Source: Stichopus chloronotus | Lineage: Eukaryota; Echinodermata; Holothuroidea; Aspidochirotida; Stichopodidae | Direction: 5' to 3' | Assembly: GCA_021234535.1 (NCBI GenBank) | Contig: CM037830.1 | Location: 17,167,116 to 17,231,115 of the forward strand | Length of the DNA stretch: 64,000 bases | In this document: piece by piece, positions 11,993-24,510 of the stretch | How the letters are laid out: every line of letters starts with the position of its first letter | Numbering within the stretch: position 1 is the stretch's first letter | Notes under the pieces: model-generated | The model's database searches: none | What the model was told of the DNA's origin: nothing | The model's input: only the letters and a program-made list of their open reading frames with translations | Made by a program: the position numbers and the translations under genes

Positions 11993-13296
11993 CTAAATGA
12001 GAGGAATATAAGAAACCAGAGGGATGTGAACCAAGAAATTGACGAACATAAAATCTGACAAAAGGAAGATATTTACTACAAAGTCTTCTGATGTAATGTG
12101 TGAGGTCACAGAACTTACTGTTTCAAAATGTTGGAGTTTGCATGTACAATAATTTCTTCATGATCCTTCTCTCTGTATCTATCATTCCCTAAATTTTTAA
12201 TAGTCAGTAACTAGGCTCGACATTTTGATTCTTCTTTAAGCTTCTTCAACAAGCCTTCAAGAAAGACACAGCCAAGTTCAAAATGACAGACATGCAAGTT
12301 AACACACACTCTAACAGACTTATGTTTGCTAATGTTGTAGAATCTGCCTTTTTCAACTTGTCATTGCTCTGAAAATCAAACCAAGACCACTCAAGAATCA
12401 CTCTAGGAAATCTAAACTGAGAGAGACTCAGGAGCTACTTGAAAGACAGACATGAGCCAGGGATGAACTAAGATAGGGTAAACAATTTCTTATGAGAAAT
12501 TTAATTAGGGGCCCTAAATAGTTGGTATGTCTTTTGCAAAATGCAATTATAAGGTTCCTAGGAAGGGCAATGCACATCGACCTACTGCACAAGCACTCAT
12601 TAGCCTAAATGGGAACCTATTCGAGGAACATTCCGTACATTACTTATTTACGGACCACAGATAAGCTTGCAAGCTAGCTTTATGCAATAGTCTGACAAAT
12701 TCTGAACAGGCCTTTGGTCAACAGACAACAACAAAAAATGCCCCTCCCCATGTTTTCCATTCAGTCATATCTGTTCCTGTTCTTACCATCACAAAAGTTA
12801 TAGCAGCTCAATTCATATGACAAATTAACCCTAGAAATGGGCACCACCCAGCTGGGAATACAGTTCCATCCCACAAACTGCTGGAAGGGAGGGGTTCAGG
12901 GTTGGAGACTTCAGTGCAACACTTTGCCTGAGAGTAGACAATTAAAATAAAGACAAGGTGGTGAACACAGTGCATGACCTTAAAGCAATTAAAAATATGC
13001 ACAGTGGGTAGTGTTGTAGGAAAGACACTGAGGAAGTTGTTTTTGACTATCATCAAACTTTGTGGTTGCACCCACAGCTTCGCCATAGTCACTCACAACT
13101 ATTTCAGAGACATGGGTTGTTGTCTCTCGATGACCTGTGTACCAATCTGAGTCAGGTATTGTTTGACTGCGCTACATCAAGTAATGACTGCGTCCCCTCT
13201 AGGGTTCTTCCCTCTGTGTAACACACTAAAACTGTTATCAGGTTGATATCAGGTGGTGTACAAACAGGCAACATTAAAATGAATGTCTTCGCTTAC
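11993..13296 (-). other. intron
   Basis: The intron is 1.3 kb. A 94-codon open frame at 12808-13092 (-) has no splice support and no recognisable motif. Nothing else is seen. Confidence 0.6.
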
Positions 13297-13357
13297 CTGA
13301 TGCATTGTTGGCATCATCTGATGGGTTGCTACTTATAAACAAGCTTGTTAACTGGTC
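13297..13357 (-). CDS. PTP-PEST-like, tail exon
   Basis: This 61-nt exon runs from the acceptor TTCTGTAG to the donor GTAAGC. It enters in phase 0 and exits with one base, encoding DQLTSLFISSNPSDDANNAS. The other two frames contain stops, which fixes the reading. It lies just upstream of the CTH box, a variable linker in family members. Confidence 0.8.
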
Positions 13358-14356
13358 CTACAGAAGAAAAGAAACACAAGGACATTGATTTAGAGAGTGT
13401 ACACATTATGTTTAGTAGAGTGTATACATTCAGTCTGGGTGACTATGATATTTTTTGGAGTCAAGTACTTGCAGCATGAATTTACAACTTTGTAGCTTGG
13501 TTTTGTCATAAGTGCCAGATTCACATATGTAACATTATGATTTATGGCACAGACACTGTAAGGCCCCAAACAGTGTAGGTGGGTAATTAGAATTGAACTT
13601 CTTGCTGATAAGCTAAGTTGTCAGACATAGGTTAGGCCTAAATGGGAAACAGGAAATGTTAAAAAAGCTAGGTGAGATTCTAACTTTGTAATATAATTTA
13701 TTAAAGTTGCAAAAGCACAATAATTGAAACTGTTCAACAGTACAAACAAAAAATAATCTTACTGAAGGATATTTTATACTTTTAAAAATTCCACTGAAAT
13801 GGAAGTTGAAGACTAAGAAGAGGCGACTCCTGTCCACATGTCAAGGGTCTGAAGTAGAGTCCAGTAACAAGCACAGGTCTAGCATAAATCCCTATATTAG
13901 AAACACATTGAAAACAGATTCACCAATTTCCACCATGAATTAATTATTTATCTCCGCGTTTGGGGTATGACGTGATACTTCTGATTAAACACAGGAGCGT
14001 TTGCACCGAGTCACCGGAATACCTAGACCAACAACATCGAGAACTGATCCTGAAATTGCCCACTGGATCCAAACTTTCACAGGTGAACATTGCACACGAG
14101 ACAAAATTCAGCATATATGCCTGAGGCATTGCAATGCCCATAACTAAGACACATAGTGCTATATTCACATGTTAAGGAAAACATCATATTTTATTGCTTC
14201 ACGGCGAACTGGTAGCCTAAACAGAGGTCCGAAATTTGGACCCGAGGCAAATATTAGAATGCGGCCATCACGGTCCACAAGTCACACCTTGTTACAGCAC
14301 AAACACTGTCATCACCACCCATCATGAATTGTCTCATACATGAGGTATTAACTTAC
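13358..14356 (-). other. intron
   Basis: The intron is about 1.0 kb. No other feature is recognised. Confidence 0.65.
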
Positions 14357-14411
14357 CTTAGTATTCTGGAGTCTCCTCTGCACTCCTCGGAGTGTTCCTA
14401 TACCGCCAGAC
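14357..14411 (-). CDS. PTP-PEST-like, basic tail exon
   Basis: This 55-nt exon runs from the acceptor ATCAATTTAG to the donor GTAAGT. With one leading base it encodes (S)GGIGTLRGVQRRLQNTK and exits in phase 0 into the next exon. Its basic, Leu-rich character recalls the short basic stretch preceding the CTH box in some family members. In the alternative phase it would end in an in-frame TAA two codons before the donor. That argues for the phase used here, since the downstream exons encode the CTH box. Confidence 0.75.
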
Positions 14412-15066
14412 CTAAATTGATAACAAGAAGCGACAGTGTTAAATGCTTTGAGACAAAACAAAAGAATGCCAATGGCTTACCCACTACAAATACCCTACAG
14501 AGGAATCAGGTAAAAGAGATAGAGGGTCTGATGTTAGATCCCACTGGGGTCCTTTTCAGCAGGGAAACTGAAGCACATTTTTTTTAGACAAATGTGCAGT
14601 ACAGTTATGATCCTCACAGCGAATCAATTTGATAACCATGGCAACGATGATATCTGTATTAGGTTATTGTGACAATTAGCAGCAGTATCATGGACTTTTA
14701 GTTAAGGCTTTTCAATTCAACATATATGACCCTTTCTCAGTGACAATGTCTGATACACTGAAAAAGACCAAAATACCGCAGTTGAGCATCGCAATGTATT
14801 TCATACAAATGTGACTTTCTCAAGTTGGTGACAGCAATCTTGCATTATACACATGGCAAGTAGGGTGTCACATGCTGGGAATTGCCATGCAATGATGTCA
14901 CAACCAACACAAATACTAGTTCTAATACAAGTGAAAAGGTTCACTTCATCCTTGCAACTTACAAAAATTACACATGTTTTGCTTTCCATGTCATCTGCAA
15001 TGTTCAAAATGGTCTTTTTCACATTTCAGGAAAGGACAGGAAAAAAATTTGTATTCAACCACTTAC
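14412..15066 (-). other. intron
   Basis: The intron is 655 bp. Overlapping short open frames on both strands at 14801-15156 lack coding character. Confidence 0.6.
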
Positions 15067-15097
15067 TGCTGTATCTTCTCTTCTCGTAGATTCTTCT
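15067..15097 (-). CDS. PTP-PEST-like, 31-nt microexon
   Basis: The exon lies between the strong acceptor TTCTTTTTTCCTCCACAG and the donor GTAAGT. To join the downstream exon in frame it must enter needing two bases, giving (E)KNLREEKIQQ(S). Its upstream partner is uncertain: the preferred donor of the 19.3-kb exon is one phase off (see that exon). Confidence 0.65.
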
Positions 15098-15639
15098 CTG
15101 TGGAGGAAAAAAGAACCAGGAAATGCATAAGGGAAACACATTGTGGCATACTGTAGGATAGTTTGAGGAATGAAACTGAATATTGCTAGCCATGAAACGT
15201 CTCATGACCTTTCCCTCAGTTCAACCTGATAGCACAAACTGACAACTTCTCACTTTGCTATTTTCATGACTTATGTTTGCTCAAAGATAATCAGCATTGT
15301 TTGGAGGAGGCGCATCACATTCTAGATTATTTTATATGCCTAAGTCACCAGTTAAGGTCATCACAATGCAACACAAACATACAAATGTATAATTTGCAAC
15401 AAACATTATGAATTATCTTCCAAGCAGGTGGGAAAATGGGTCTCTCTGCTGTGGTTTATGCAATTTTTTTGTATGCAATTTTTTTGTGTGCACCACTTCT
15501 GCAAATGTCATTCTCAGTTCTGGTCTTATGCAGTGGTTCTCAGTAATCCCTGCTGCCCCCAAGAGGGCACTGGGAAGTGCCAGGTGGATGCTGCAGAGTA
15601 GATGAGGAATAGCGGGGCATTGTCATGGATTTGAACCAA

Positions 15640-16165
15640 AAGTCAAACGGCTAAGTGATTCCTTGAGTTTATTATACTTGTTTGTCTACATTCTGCCTAC
15701 TGGTAACCTCGGATGACCTTTGACCTGCACCAAAAACAATCCCATCCAAGATTTTTACATGTTCTCCCCACACACCAACTTTGATCTGTCTTGCACTTTT
15801 CCTTCAAAAGTTAGAGCGTTGATGAACATACACAAGCTTTTCACATTATGGCCTCTGATGACCTCGTATGACCTCTCAGGTTCCAAAAGAATCAACACAA
15901 TGTTTTTAAATCAAAAGGGAGTACAGACCCTCAAAGTTTGAAGTTCATGCAGCATGTAGTTCCTGAGATACTGCAAATATAATTTGCCTACATACTGACT
16001 GCTAGTGACCTCATATGACCTTTGACCCACATCAAAAACAATCCTAGCGAAGATCTTCATATGTCCTACACACACAAACTTCTACCTATTTTGTACCTTC
16101 CCTTTAAAAACTAGAGTGGTAACAAGATTGTTGTTACACACACACATATGTACACATATACATCG
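15640..16165 (+). repeat. TGACCT repeat, copy B
   Basis: The copy begins GGCTAAGTGATTCCTTGAG (15649), the same terminal sequence as copies F and G. It carries a perfect DR1 TGACCTTTGACCT at 15714-15726 and a one-mismatch DR1 at 16015-16027, and ends in an AC microsatellite (about 16137-16150). Confidence 0.8.
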
Positions 16166-17859
16166 GCGACTACCAACTTAACCATTTTGGATCAAATTCG
16201 GTATCTTGTCTCACAAGGTCAGTGTAAATACGAAAACTTTAGATTACTCTTGGAAGGGAAACCTAGACACCTGACATGTGATCATCATGTGACCTGGCCA
16301 GAGATTGAGCCCAAAATCTCCTTGTTGCTGAGTTTTCGTCGTGTTGAACGCCACCACTTCTTGTGCCACAGCACTGGTCAATCTAATTTGAAGACATGTT
16401 TTCGTAATGATACCTAAAGCTGACTTTAAGTGCATGAAGGTGACATTGGCATGCAGCGTGCATGTAATGGTAAAAGGTAGCCATGTACCAATTACGTTTT
16501 GCCTTGTGTATGACCTGAGATTCATCCCTGATGAGTTTGACCTATCCGCTCTCAGTCTCTCCTGCTCTATACCGACCAGTGGATAACAGCTTTCTAAATA
16601 TCAACTTACATCTATCAATTCCCTTTGAGACGTAATATTTTACACATATTTTCAACTTGTGCAAAACTGTCTAACATTTGATTTTAAACCTCCGGGCAGT
16701 CCTTTCTTTTGTCCATGAACATGCTTGATAAGGTAGAGAGGTGTCAATATCTTTTTCTGGCTTGCAAAACCAATCTCAGGAGGAACATGTGTAAAAATGG
16801 GTTAACAAAATGATTTCAACATTTTGCTTCTTGTGGACAAGCAGTTTGACAAAGTTTTTTCTCTAAAAATTTTGTCTGTGGAAAATGAGGGTGCACATCT
16901 ATAAGTATAATATAGGAAACAACTACATGTAGAGTAGAAATGTACAGTGAGTCAAAAGTAACCTACCTTGATGAAATTTACATTTCAACTTTGATTCTTC
17001 TCATAAATAACACTTTCAAGTTTACTCATAATCAGACTTTCAATAATGCTGTATTTTCTGTAAGACTGTCCAGCTGGTACCAGTGATTAACTCATGATTT
17101 ACCCAACAAATGTGCACCCGTTAAGTTCATGCAAAACACATAACCATTGAAATAAAACCAAATACACCAATACACCAACAACAACAAAAAAAAACAAAGT
17201 CTGGAACTTAACAGTGAAGATACTTGGTGACGACAATACATGACAGATTCTGTACTAAATGTCTGCCGGTTGCGTCAATATTCAAGCAAATACAAAAAGT
17301 GGACTAAGCAAATAATTATGCTCTGGCTGTCAATGAAATAATACATACTGAGCTTGGTCTTTTAATATGCTCTCAGATGTCCTGCAGGTTATAGTTAGAA
17401 AAACCTTTGCGACTGAGTCTCCCTCACATTCAGATCACAGTTGATCAAATTTGACATGATTTCTCATATTTTTGGACACAACTCATCATCGGAGAGTGAA
17501 TGGTCAACTGGTAATTACATAATAATGGTACGATTTTATTGAATTTAACCAACATGCTAAAATGCATTGTGATTTTGATGATGTAACCTACGGCAGCCAA
17601 GCTTCCTACTCGCAATAATTGATTACACGGGCAACAGAAATTGGGCGGTGCATTGACGGTACACACAACATGTATGAAGCATTTCAACGCTTTCTACGTA
17701 GAGTAACGTTTCCTTGAAGCAAGAGTCAAGTGTTCATTTTTGTTTTCTCAGAGAAGTTTTTTTCATGATGGCATTATAAAATAAGTCAATGCATGATGGA
17801 TTCATGATTTTCCACAAACCTGTCTGATTATCACCTAACATTCACCAAATATGACCATG

Positions 17860-18640
17860 GATCCACTATGTATGTACCCACAAACTATGATGTCCACGTT
17901 TCCATTCTTGAGATGTTGTTGACTAGGTCGTTGGCAGAGTTTGACCTCAGCTGACCTAGGACATCAAATCTAACAAGTGCATTCTAGAATTACTCACAGT
18001 TGATAAATGAACTCTACTTCAACATGAGATCAGTTCAAAATTTTCATTCTTGAGATATTGTGATTACTAAATTGTTAATGTGATATCTGCTGATTGCAAA
18101 CAAGTATTAACCTAAACCGAAAAAACAAGTTGGTTCACATACAAGATCCTACTAAGATTTTCATTCTTAATATCTTGCGCTTTCATGGTTTTCAGTTTGA
18201 AATCTGCTGACCTCAAAGGACATTAAGCCCTCACCAAACATTATATGGTTCTAGTACTCATTGTGGTTGATAAATATATTGTATCTGAAAACAGGTTAAA
18301 CTTGCTATTTTGAGATATCGTGCTTGCAAGGTTTTAACAGTTTGACTTCTGCTGATCCCAGCTGGTCTGTTCCGAAAAAAGAAATCTTGAACAATAATTA
18401 TGAAAATCTGTCAAAGCATTTGTTCTTGATAAATTGTATTTACAATGTTTTCACAGTTTTGACATCTGCTAAACTCAGGTGACCTACAAGCTGTACCAAA
18501 AAGAATAGGGATCTTGTACTCAGTGAAGTCCATCATTTTACTATGTAACAGATCCGTGCAAACTTGAAGTCTTGACATTTTGTGTTTGCCAGGATTTCAC
18601 AATTTGACTTCCACAAAAACACAATAGGGATCTTGCACTC
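17860..18640 (+). repeat. TGACCT repeat, copy C (strongly degenerate)
   Basis: About five diverged units share TTCTTGAGATATTGTG, TTTTCACAGTTTGACATCTG and ACCAAAAA blocks with the other copies. Half-sites such as TGACCTCAGCTGACCT remain near 17942, but no intact DR1 does. It appears to be an older copy. Confidence 0.6.
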
Positions 18641-19115
18641 AATATTATTAATATATATTTTCACAGATGTATCATCACTTTACCATTGTATTCTTGAGAT
18701 GTGTTATAACAATATTGATTGTCTTCATAACTGCAAATGAACTACAATAGCAAAAAAAATCTCAAACTGATTACTCAATTCTGCATGTGTGAAAGCCAGA
18801 ACCAATTTACTCCAGACATGCCATCTGTGCTGTTGCCGAAGGCTGCTGCTGATTTTGTTTCTAAGGGGAATGACGACATGTAAAATTCTGAAATTATATC
18901 AGAGAAGATCATTTTCTGACGACCTCCTTCGGGATGGGTGAACGAAAACCCGTGAATAGAGCACGGACGTGAATCAGAGTGGGTACGGGGAGTATGACCT
19001 TTTCACCAGGTAATGACACATGATGCTTTAGGACATGAGTTTGATCAACTACATACCAAAATTTTTTCTGTTACAAAAATTTACACATTCTAAAGCCTTA
19101 ACTACATTAAAAAAA

Positions 19116-19155
19116 ACGTCTTTTCCTCTCTCTCTCTGTCTCTTTCTCTCTTCCT
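19116..19155 (+). repeat. CT-rich microsatellite
   Basis: Imperfect CTCTCTCTCTGTCTCTTTCTC tract. Confidence 0.8.
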
Positions 19156-19256
19156 CCAAACATTTAAAGCTAATCCCACCTTGAAAATGAAGCCCCAGAT
19201 ATTTATGCCAAGGTCTATTACTCCCATTTATGGATGTTCAATCCAAACACTCTTAC

Positions 19257-19503
19257 TGACCATGGCCAGCCGCAGTTGGATCTATGAGTTCGTATGAGTC
19301 TGCCGTTCTCATAGGCACTTCTGGAGCGTCGTCCTCCGCCTCTTCCGACTTATCTGTCTCGGGGTCTTGGTTGCTAGGGGTTATGGCAATGTTTCCGATG
19401 ACAGTGTTTTTTGCGGCGGTTGGCGGTGCACGACTAATGTGCGGGGACGTTCTGACATTGCTACGAGACTGAAGATTATATGCAGTGTGGCTGTGGGATG
19501 AAT
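19257..19503 (-). CDS. PTP-PEST-like, tail exon with PxxPxRTxxSY motif
   Basis: The acceptor is CAAATTATTTCAG; two bases complete an Asp codon from the large exon. The frame encodes about 82 residues: a Ser/His/Thr-rich start, a central Pro/Ala stretch, an acidic patch (KSEEAEDDAPE) and PEVPMRTADSYELIDP. The last matches the Pro-x-x-Pro-x-Arg-Thr-x-x-Ser-aromatic element of PTPN12 (PPLPERTPESF). The best donor, GTAAGA, leaves two bases and does not fit the microexon. A weaker donor four bases upstream (exon end 19261, GTCAGT) leaves one base and does fit. Confidence 0.82.
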
Positions 19504-20434
19504 CTGAAATAATTTGCACAAGAAATGGAACATAAAGTGATGATACAATGTCATGAAGATGGTGACTGATGGTGGTGTGGAATTGCACGATTGAAAAAAG
19601 AAAAAGAAAAGTACAAGCAGAATTACAAAGCAAGAGCAAGATACTGTGTGGGTCAAACAGCAAACGGCTGACTTGATCCGCGGCGTCTGTCCGATCATTT
19701 GCAAAGGTGCATCGAAAATCACTGAATGTTCTTACTAGAGGAATAGGACGGTTAGTAACCACACTATACCAGTGAGTCCAAATAACTTCCTCCTGTGTGC
19801 ACCAATCACATTTCTATACTTACATTTGACACGTTTAGTATCATCTACACAACTTAGTATCATATTGAATTATTTCCTCATTTAGTTGGTACGAGCAGGG
19901 GAGCTATCGCCCACCCGTGCAACTATGGAGAAGACAAGTAGCAACTCTCACCAAGAAAGTGCCATTTAGAAGGAGCTACAACTGAAGGTTATATTTACAC
20001 TTATACTGTTTGATTTTCTTCTGTGTGATTAAAGTTCCAATGATAGGGAATGACTACTGCTCAGAGAACCCTCTTTCTTTTGTCCGACATATCTAATTTC
20101 TAGTTGGTATCCAAGTAACACATCTGCTTATACCCTCCCAAAAGGATAACTTTGAACAATGCTTTGATACCAGGGTTGTTGCCAACAGTCAAGACAGGGC
20201 TTAAGACTCACAAATCAAAACAACCAGGCCCTTTCAAATTAAGGCCTTAATATGTCATAAGGCCATTGAATCTGTAAGTGGTGGACAAAGCACTTGTCTT
20301 TGGTGTCAACTAGGCAGGTTGAAAGGAAGGGACTTAATGACATCTCCTTTTAAATAGCAGTTCCCTGCTTTCAAATTGTAAGATCAAGGTGTTGACTATA
20401 ATACTTGCATATATACTCTTAAGCTTATAAAATT

Positions 20435-20671
20435 TTGTCACGTGAAGCAAGTTTTGAACAATTGGGGGGGATGGCTCCCTACGAGCAATCACAGCCCTAC
20501 GATGGTTTGTACAATTATGTGAAAGTCACAACACTATACCTACTTAAGTTATTGTTGACCCTAAATGATAAATATCCAGACAGTGAAGAAGTTTTAGATA
20601 TTGTTCCTTTGGATGTGGCAAAGGGACTTTTGTATTCAAGTGGTATTGAGAGGAATAAAGAAGATGGTTGA
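20435..20671 (+). other. 78-codon open frame, unknown
   Basis: The predicted peptide has protein-like composition (for example GGMAPYEQSQPYDGLYNY, then LNDKYPDSEEVLDIVPLD). It has no clear promoter, splice partners or family. It ends where repeat R2 copy 1 begins, so it could be a fragment of a mobile element or chance. Confidence 0.25.
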
Positions 20672-21262
20672 AGGGTTTAAAACTTGTGTGACATGCTTCT
20701 ACGAAAGAGCACCACATTTCATGCAAAAGTTGCAGAGTAAAATCCTGAATGAAACTCCCATGGAATTTTGTTTATATTTATTACCATTTTTGAGATAAAA
20801 CTTTTCAAAGTTTGACAAAAATGTGAAACACATGATGCGGAGTGTTGCACAGTGTCAGTTTTTCTAAAGTTAACCCTATATATTTTACCTTTTAATTACT
20901 TAATTGTTGAATTTCACATCGGTAAGTGATAAAGGTATTTTGGAAGGAAAAAATACATACTTCCAAAATAAAACCTTCTGGGCATATAAAATTCTATATG
21001 TCCTTGACATAAAGGTTACATAAACAAAGGATTAACATAAGACCTAAATCATGGGAGTCCATCTCTTAACCTCACAAATTTGCATACTTGGACAATGTTT
21101 ATTCATGACACAGCGGTGCGACACTATTTTACCAGTAAACTTGTCAATATTTGACGAATCCAGGTAGTATTTGTGGCTATTTTCAACATTTTCAATGGTT
21201 AATGCACCCAATACTCCAAAGTGTCATTTTCACGTCACATGACCTGTAAAGGTCATATACCA
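20670..21262 (+). repeat. dispersed repeat R2, copy 1
   Basis: This stretch aligns by eye along its length with 56200-56756. Shared blocks include GGAGTGTTGCACA, CTTCCAAAATAAAA, GGATTAACATAAGAC, TTCATGACACAGC and TTTCAACATTTTCAATG. No ORF is conserved. It is probably a non-autonomous mobile element. Confidence 0.8.
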
Positions 21263-22620
21263 GATTGGACAACACCAACTTCAGTGTTAAAGATTACCTG
21301 TATTGGCACAGAAGATGGGAGAGCACTTATTATGCTGAGACAGGTAAGTGAAAATTAAAGGAAATATGGGTAATTAACCACTGATAAGTTATGCTGGCTA
21401 CAGAAATTTCACTTGCTTAAATTTGTTTGGTCACAAACAATTTTCAACTTTGCTTAAAACATACTTAGCCTTTGTGGGAATAAATGTCGAAATCTTGCTT
21501 CCAACTTTGTAAAAATTGACTCATCATTTGGAGACTTTTTGGCAAATGCTATTTAGCAACATTTTACAATATTGAGTTTACCATGTTTTCAATGCAAGCT
21601 GCACACAGACACAGATCAAATGCATATACCTGTCACTGTTGCAAAAATTCTACAATAAATTATTTTGAGGTGAGTGTACATGCCCAAATTTTTGTATAAT
21701 GTGAACAGAACACCCGACGATCCAACTCTTTTGCTTGGGATAGACCAATTGTGGTACAGTGATATAGGAATGGCGGTGGTGTGATGGAAACTTTTTTCTA
21801 CAACTGAATGCACTCATATGCTGTTTGGTGTAACAAAAGTGTACAATTATCAATTGAATTAGAATGTGTTTACAGTCTGTGTATCAAACAAATGATCAGA
21901 AAGGACGGTGAAAAAAGAAAAACGACAAGCACGCTCCAAACTTGTGCAATGTTCCTCCAGTGTCTGTGTTTGATGCAAAATTTCTTGCAAATTTTGATGC
22001 AAATTCTAAAGACAGTACCTCAAATGGAAAAAAAAACAAACAAAAAACATTGAAAGTCACTGTGTGAACACAAAGATATGAAACTGAAGAAACAACCCAA
22101 TTCAAACCTATGAAAAAGTTGTTACTTGTGCACTGTGATGACTCCATAACAAGTTTGAGGTCATATGCACTAAAGACAGGTAAGGACACTTCTCAGCAGC
22201 TGATGCTATTATAGCATTTGTTGAAATTGTGTAGCCGTAGCATTAGCTGACAGCGTGGTATGGGACCGTGCAATGATGATAGCATTGCAGATATTTGCAA
22301 GGGTCTAAAACAAGACTTCATTAGGCGTGATGCTGGTTTACTAATTTCAATATTAAATTCCAAGGTAGTTTAACCTTCTTTGTGTACACTGATTTGGGAG
22401 GCATTATTCACAAACGAGACACTCTCTGAACGCTAACAGTCTTGGATATGGCGTGGACTGACAGTGTGGAGGTGGAACCACTAAATTCTACTTTTAACAA
22501 CATAAACAAAAATGTTGAAACAGTGACAACAAAAATAAAATACATTAAAAACAGCGCTTAACTTAGTACTGGAGGGAAAATGAAAAAAAAAAAAAAAAAC
22601 AGTTAACGGCACTTTCTCAC

Positions 22621-23601
22621 CTGCTGGGGTCAATATTCCACCACTGTTTGGTCCAAGCACTGGTGAGGGGGACTTTGGGCCATTGCTCTCAAACGAGACA
22701 AGGTCGTATTCTGACGAACTACCGGTACTGGGTTTGGCTGGTGGAGGAGGTTTCTGTATTGCTGAGACCGGTTCATAGTCATGCCGTGGTTGAGGCTGAG
22801 GTCTTGGAGGAGGATTCCCAGGTGGTTCAGCACTCTGGTATGATATATTGACCTCAGACTTCCCCGGTAAGTTGTCAGAGCTGGCCGAGCCATCTCCGGA
22901 CTGATAGAAGCTGTTCTCCTTCCAACTGGTGACACTATCACTGCTAGGTCTTCTGGGTATGACATTTCTAGGCTTTCCTGGCCTCGGTACTTTTCCTGAA
23001 TCCAAAGGGGTGACAAGTTCATACTCAGAAGCATTTGCAGACTGCACTTTGCTACGAGTCCTGTGCGAGTCATCTTGCTTGCTGACAGCCATTGGTGCAT
23101 TTGGACCTTTTTGTGGTGGCTTTGGTGGAGTGTAATTAGGCCTGTCACGTACAGGTGGGTTGGCTTTGACATTGGTACTGGATAGTGTCTGGTTCAGGTT
23201 ATCTCTGATAGTTTCAAATTGACCGTGCTTGTGCAACGGTGAGTGCTTCGGTGGCGCAGGACTTACCTGCATGGTGATATTCTTAATTGCCGGTGGAATG
23301 ACAACTTTTTGTGGTGGAGGATTAATGCTGCTTGAATGCAGGGTGGTGTCACTCAAGCGTTCTTTTTTGACAGCAACCTTCGGCCTAAGCGGCACTTTGG
23401 ACGGGGGATCTTGCCTGTTCGCAGAAGATGCAGGGTCACCATCAGTCCAGTCTTTGACGTCCCGGCTGCTGCTCCGCTTTACTTTTGCTGATGGTGCTGG
23501 TTGTGGTGGGTTTGCTAAAGATGCCATGTCCGCTGCATTGGCATAAACAGTATCGTTTGGCTTTTGAGGTGGAGATGGCTTTAGACTCTTATCACCTGAA
23601 G
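22621..23601 (-). CDS. PTP-PEST-like, large proline-rich tail exon
   Basis: This 981-nt exon runs from the acceptor CATTTTGTCTTCAG to the donor GTGAGA, entering needing two bases and leaving one. It encodes about 326 residues of disordered tail: Pro, Ser, Lys and Asn dominate. SH3-type ligands include KPSPPQKP, TPPKPPQKGP, NPPPRPQPQPR and PPPPAKP. Tyrosine motifs include VYANAAD (YxN, a Grb2-SH2-type site), SEYELVTP, HDYEPVS and SEYDLVSFE. It corresponds to the single very large tail exon of vertebrate PTPN12. The frame stays open past the donor for about 45 codons, but the poly-Phe stretch there is intronic. Confidence 0.9.
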
Positions 23602-24472
23602 CTGAAGACAAAATGGAACACCTCCTGAGACACTTCTCTCTCAGGCTTGGACACATGGTTCAAAGGGAAGTATACTCAGTGATTTGGTCACAACTTTGTA
23701 ACCTTTACACGCCTGATCAGCTCACACCCATGGAAGATGCAGAGACTAACCTTAAAAATCACAAGAGCATCTTTCATTCACTTTAAAAAACTGTCACTGG
23801 TGAATCATAAAAGCATGCATGCATGGGACTTTGTCAAAGTTCCTGAGGTTCCCAGAGTTCAATGTTCCCAAGGTTCAATGTTCACAGGGTTCGATTTTCC
23901 CGAGGGGGCCCTGATAATAACAAACTATGTACTCATCGGTAACCATTGAAATAATACAAAAATGGCAAACATCAAACCCTGGGAAAAATGAACAATGGGA
24001 ACATTGGTTAGCCTCCCCTCCCCATGCACATGCAAAATATGGATTACACTATTCTAAAGGCCCTGCATGCCACTTGTTTGACCCACTGCAATGCAAACAG
24101 GAGAGGGCTGGTGAAAAATCAATATCATGACGAAGTGACTTCAAGGACAATTTTTCTTGGTTGACCAACTGTATGGTCGTCTTTCACTATTCTAGGCAAT
24201 GGAACAACCAACTAAATATCACTTGCTTTACTTACAAACTTTGTAGCATGCTATGCTCTGTATCTCATTGCTTCTCTCTGAAATGAATGTATCTCCTGAG
24301 TCAGGAATTGTCATAGTTACAGTGACACGCAAAGCAGACAAAAGCACTAAATTTTATGGCGCGCGAGTCGCAACTGGTGCAACGGGGATGTTACTCTATT
24401 AGTATGAGCAGTCAATTGAAAATCGAGTTAGAAAATGCTGCACAGAAACTTTTGACAATATACATATCTCTA

Positions 24473-24510
<38 letters not shown>

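Larger units (their letters stand above)
15098..19256 (-). other. intron or exon-containing interval of 4.2 kb
   Basis: The interval contains repeat copies B and C (listed separately) and a CT-rich tract at 19116-19155. An additional small exon (phase 2 in, phase 1 out) may be hidden here, because the flanking exons do not join in phase when the best donor is used. I could not identify one. Confidence 0.5.
19504..22620 (-). other. intron
   Basis: The intron is about 3.1 kb and contains dispersed repeat R2 copy 1 and an unexplained + strand open frame (both listed separately). The donor (- strand) is GTGAGA. Confidence 0.65.

Noticed and set aside
12808..13092. 94-codon - strand frame between tail exons
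   Set aside because: No acceptor or donor joins it in phase with the 13.3-kb or 11.95-kb exons, which already join each other in phase.
16244..16525. 93-codon - strand frame near repeat copy B
   Set aside because: Open on both strands and directly adjacent to a repeat; no splice phase fits the missing exon between 15.1 and 19.26 kb.
22481..22620. Continuation of the large tail exon's open frame to 22481
   Set aside because: It passes a GTGAGA donor and enters a poly-Phe (poly-T) stretch; splicing to 19503 in matching phase gives the family-like PxxPxRTxxSY tail.
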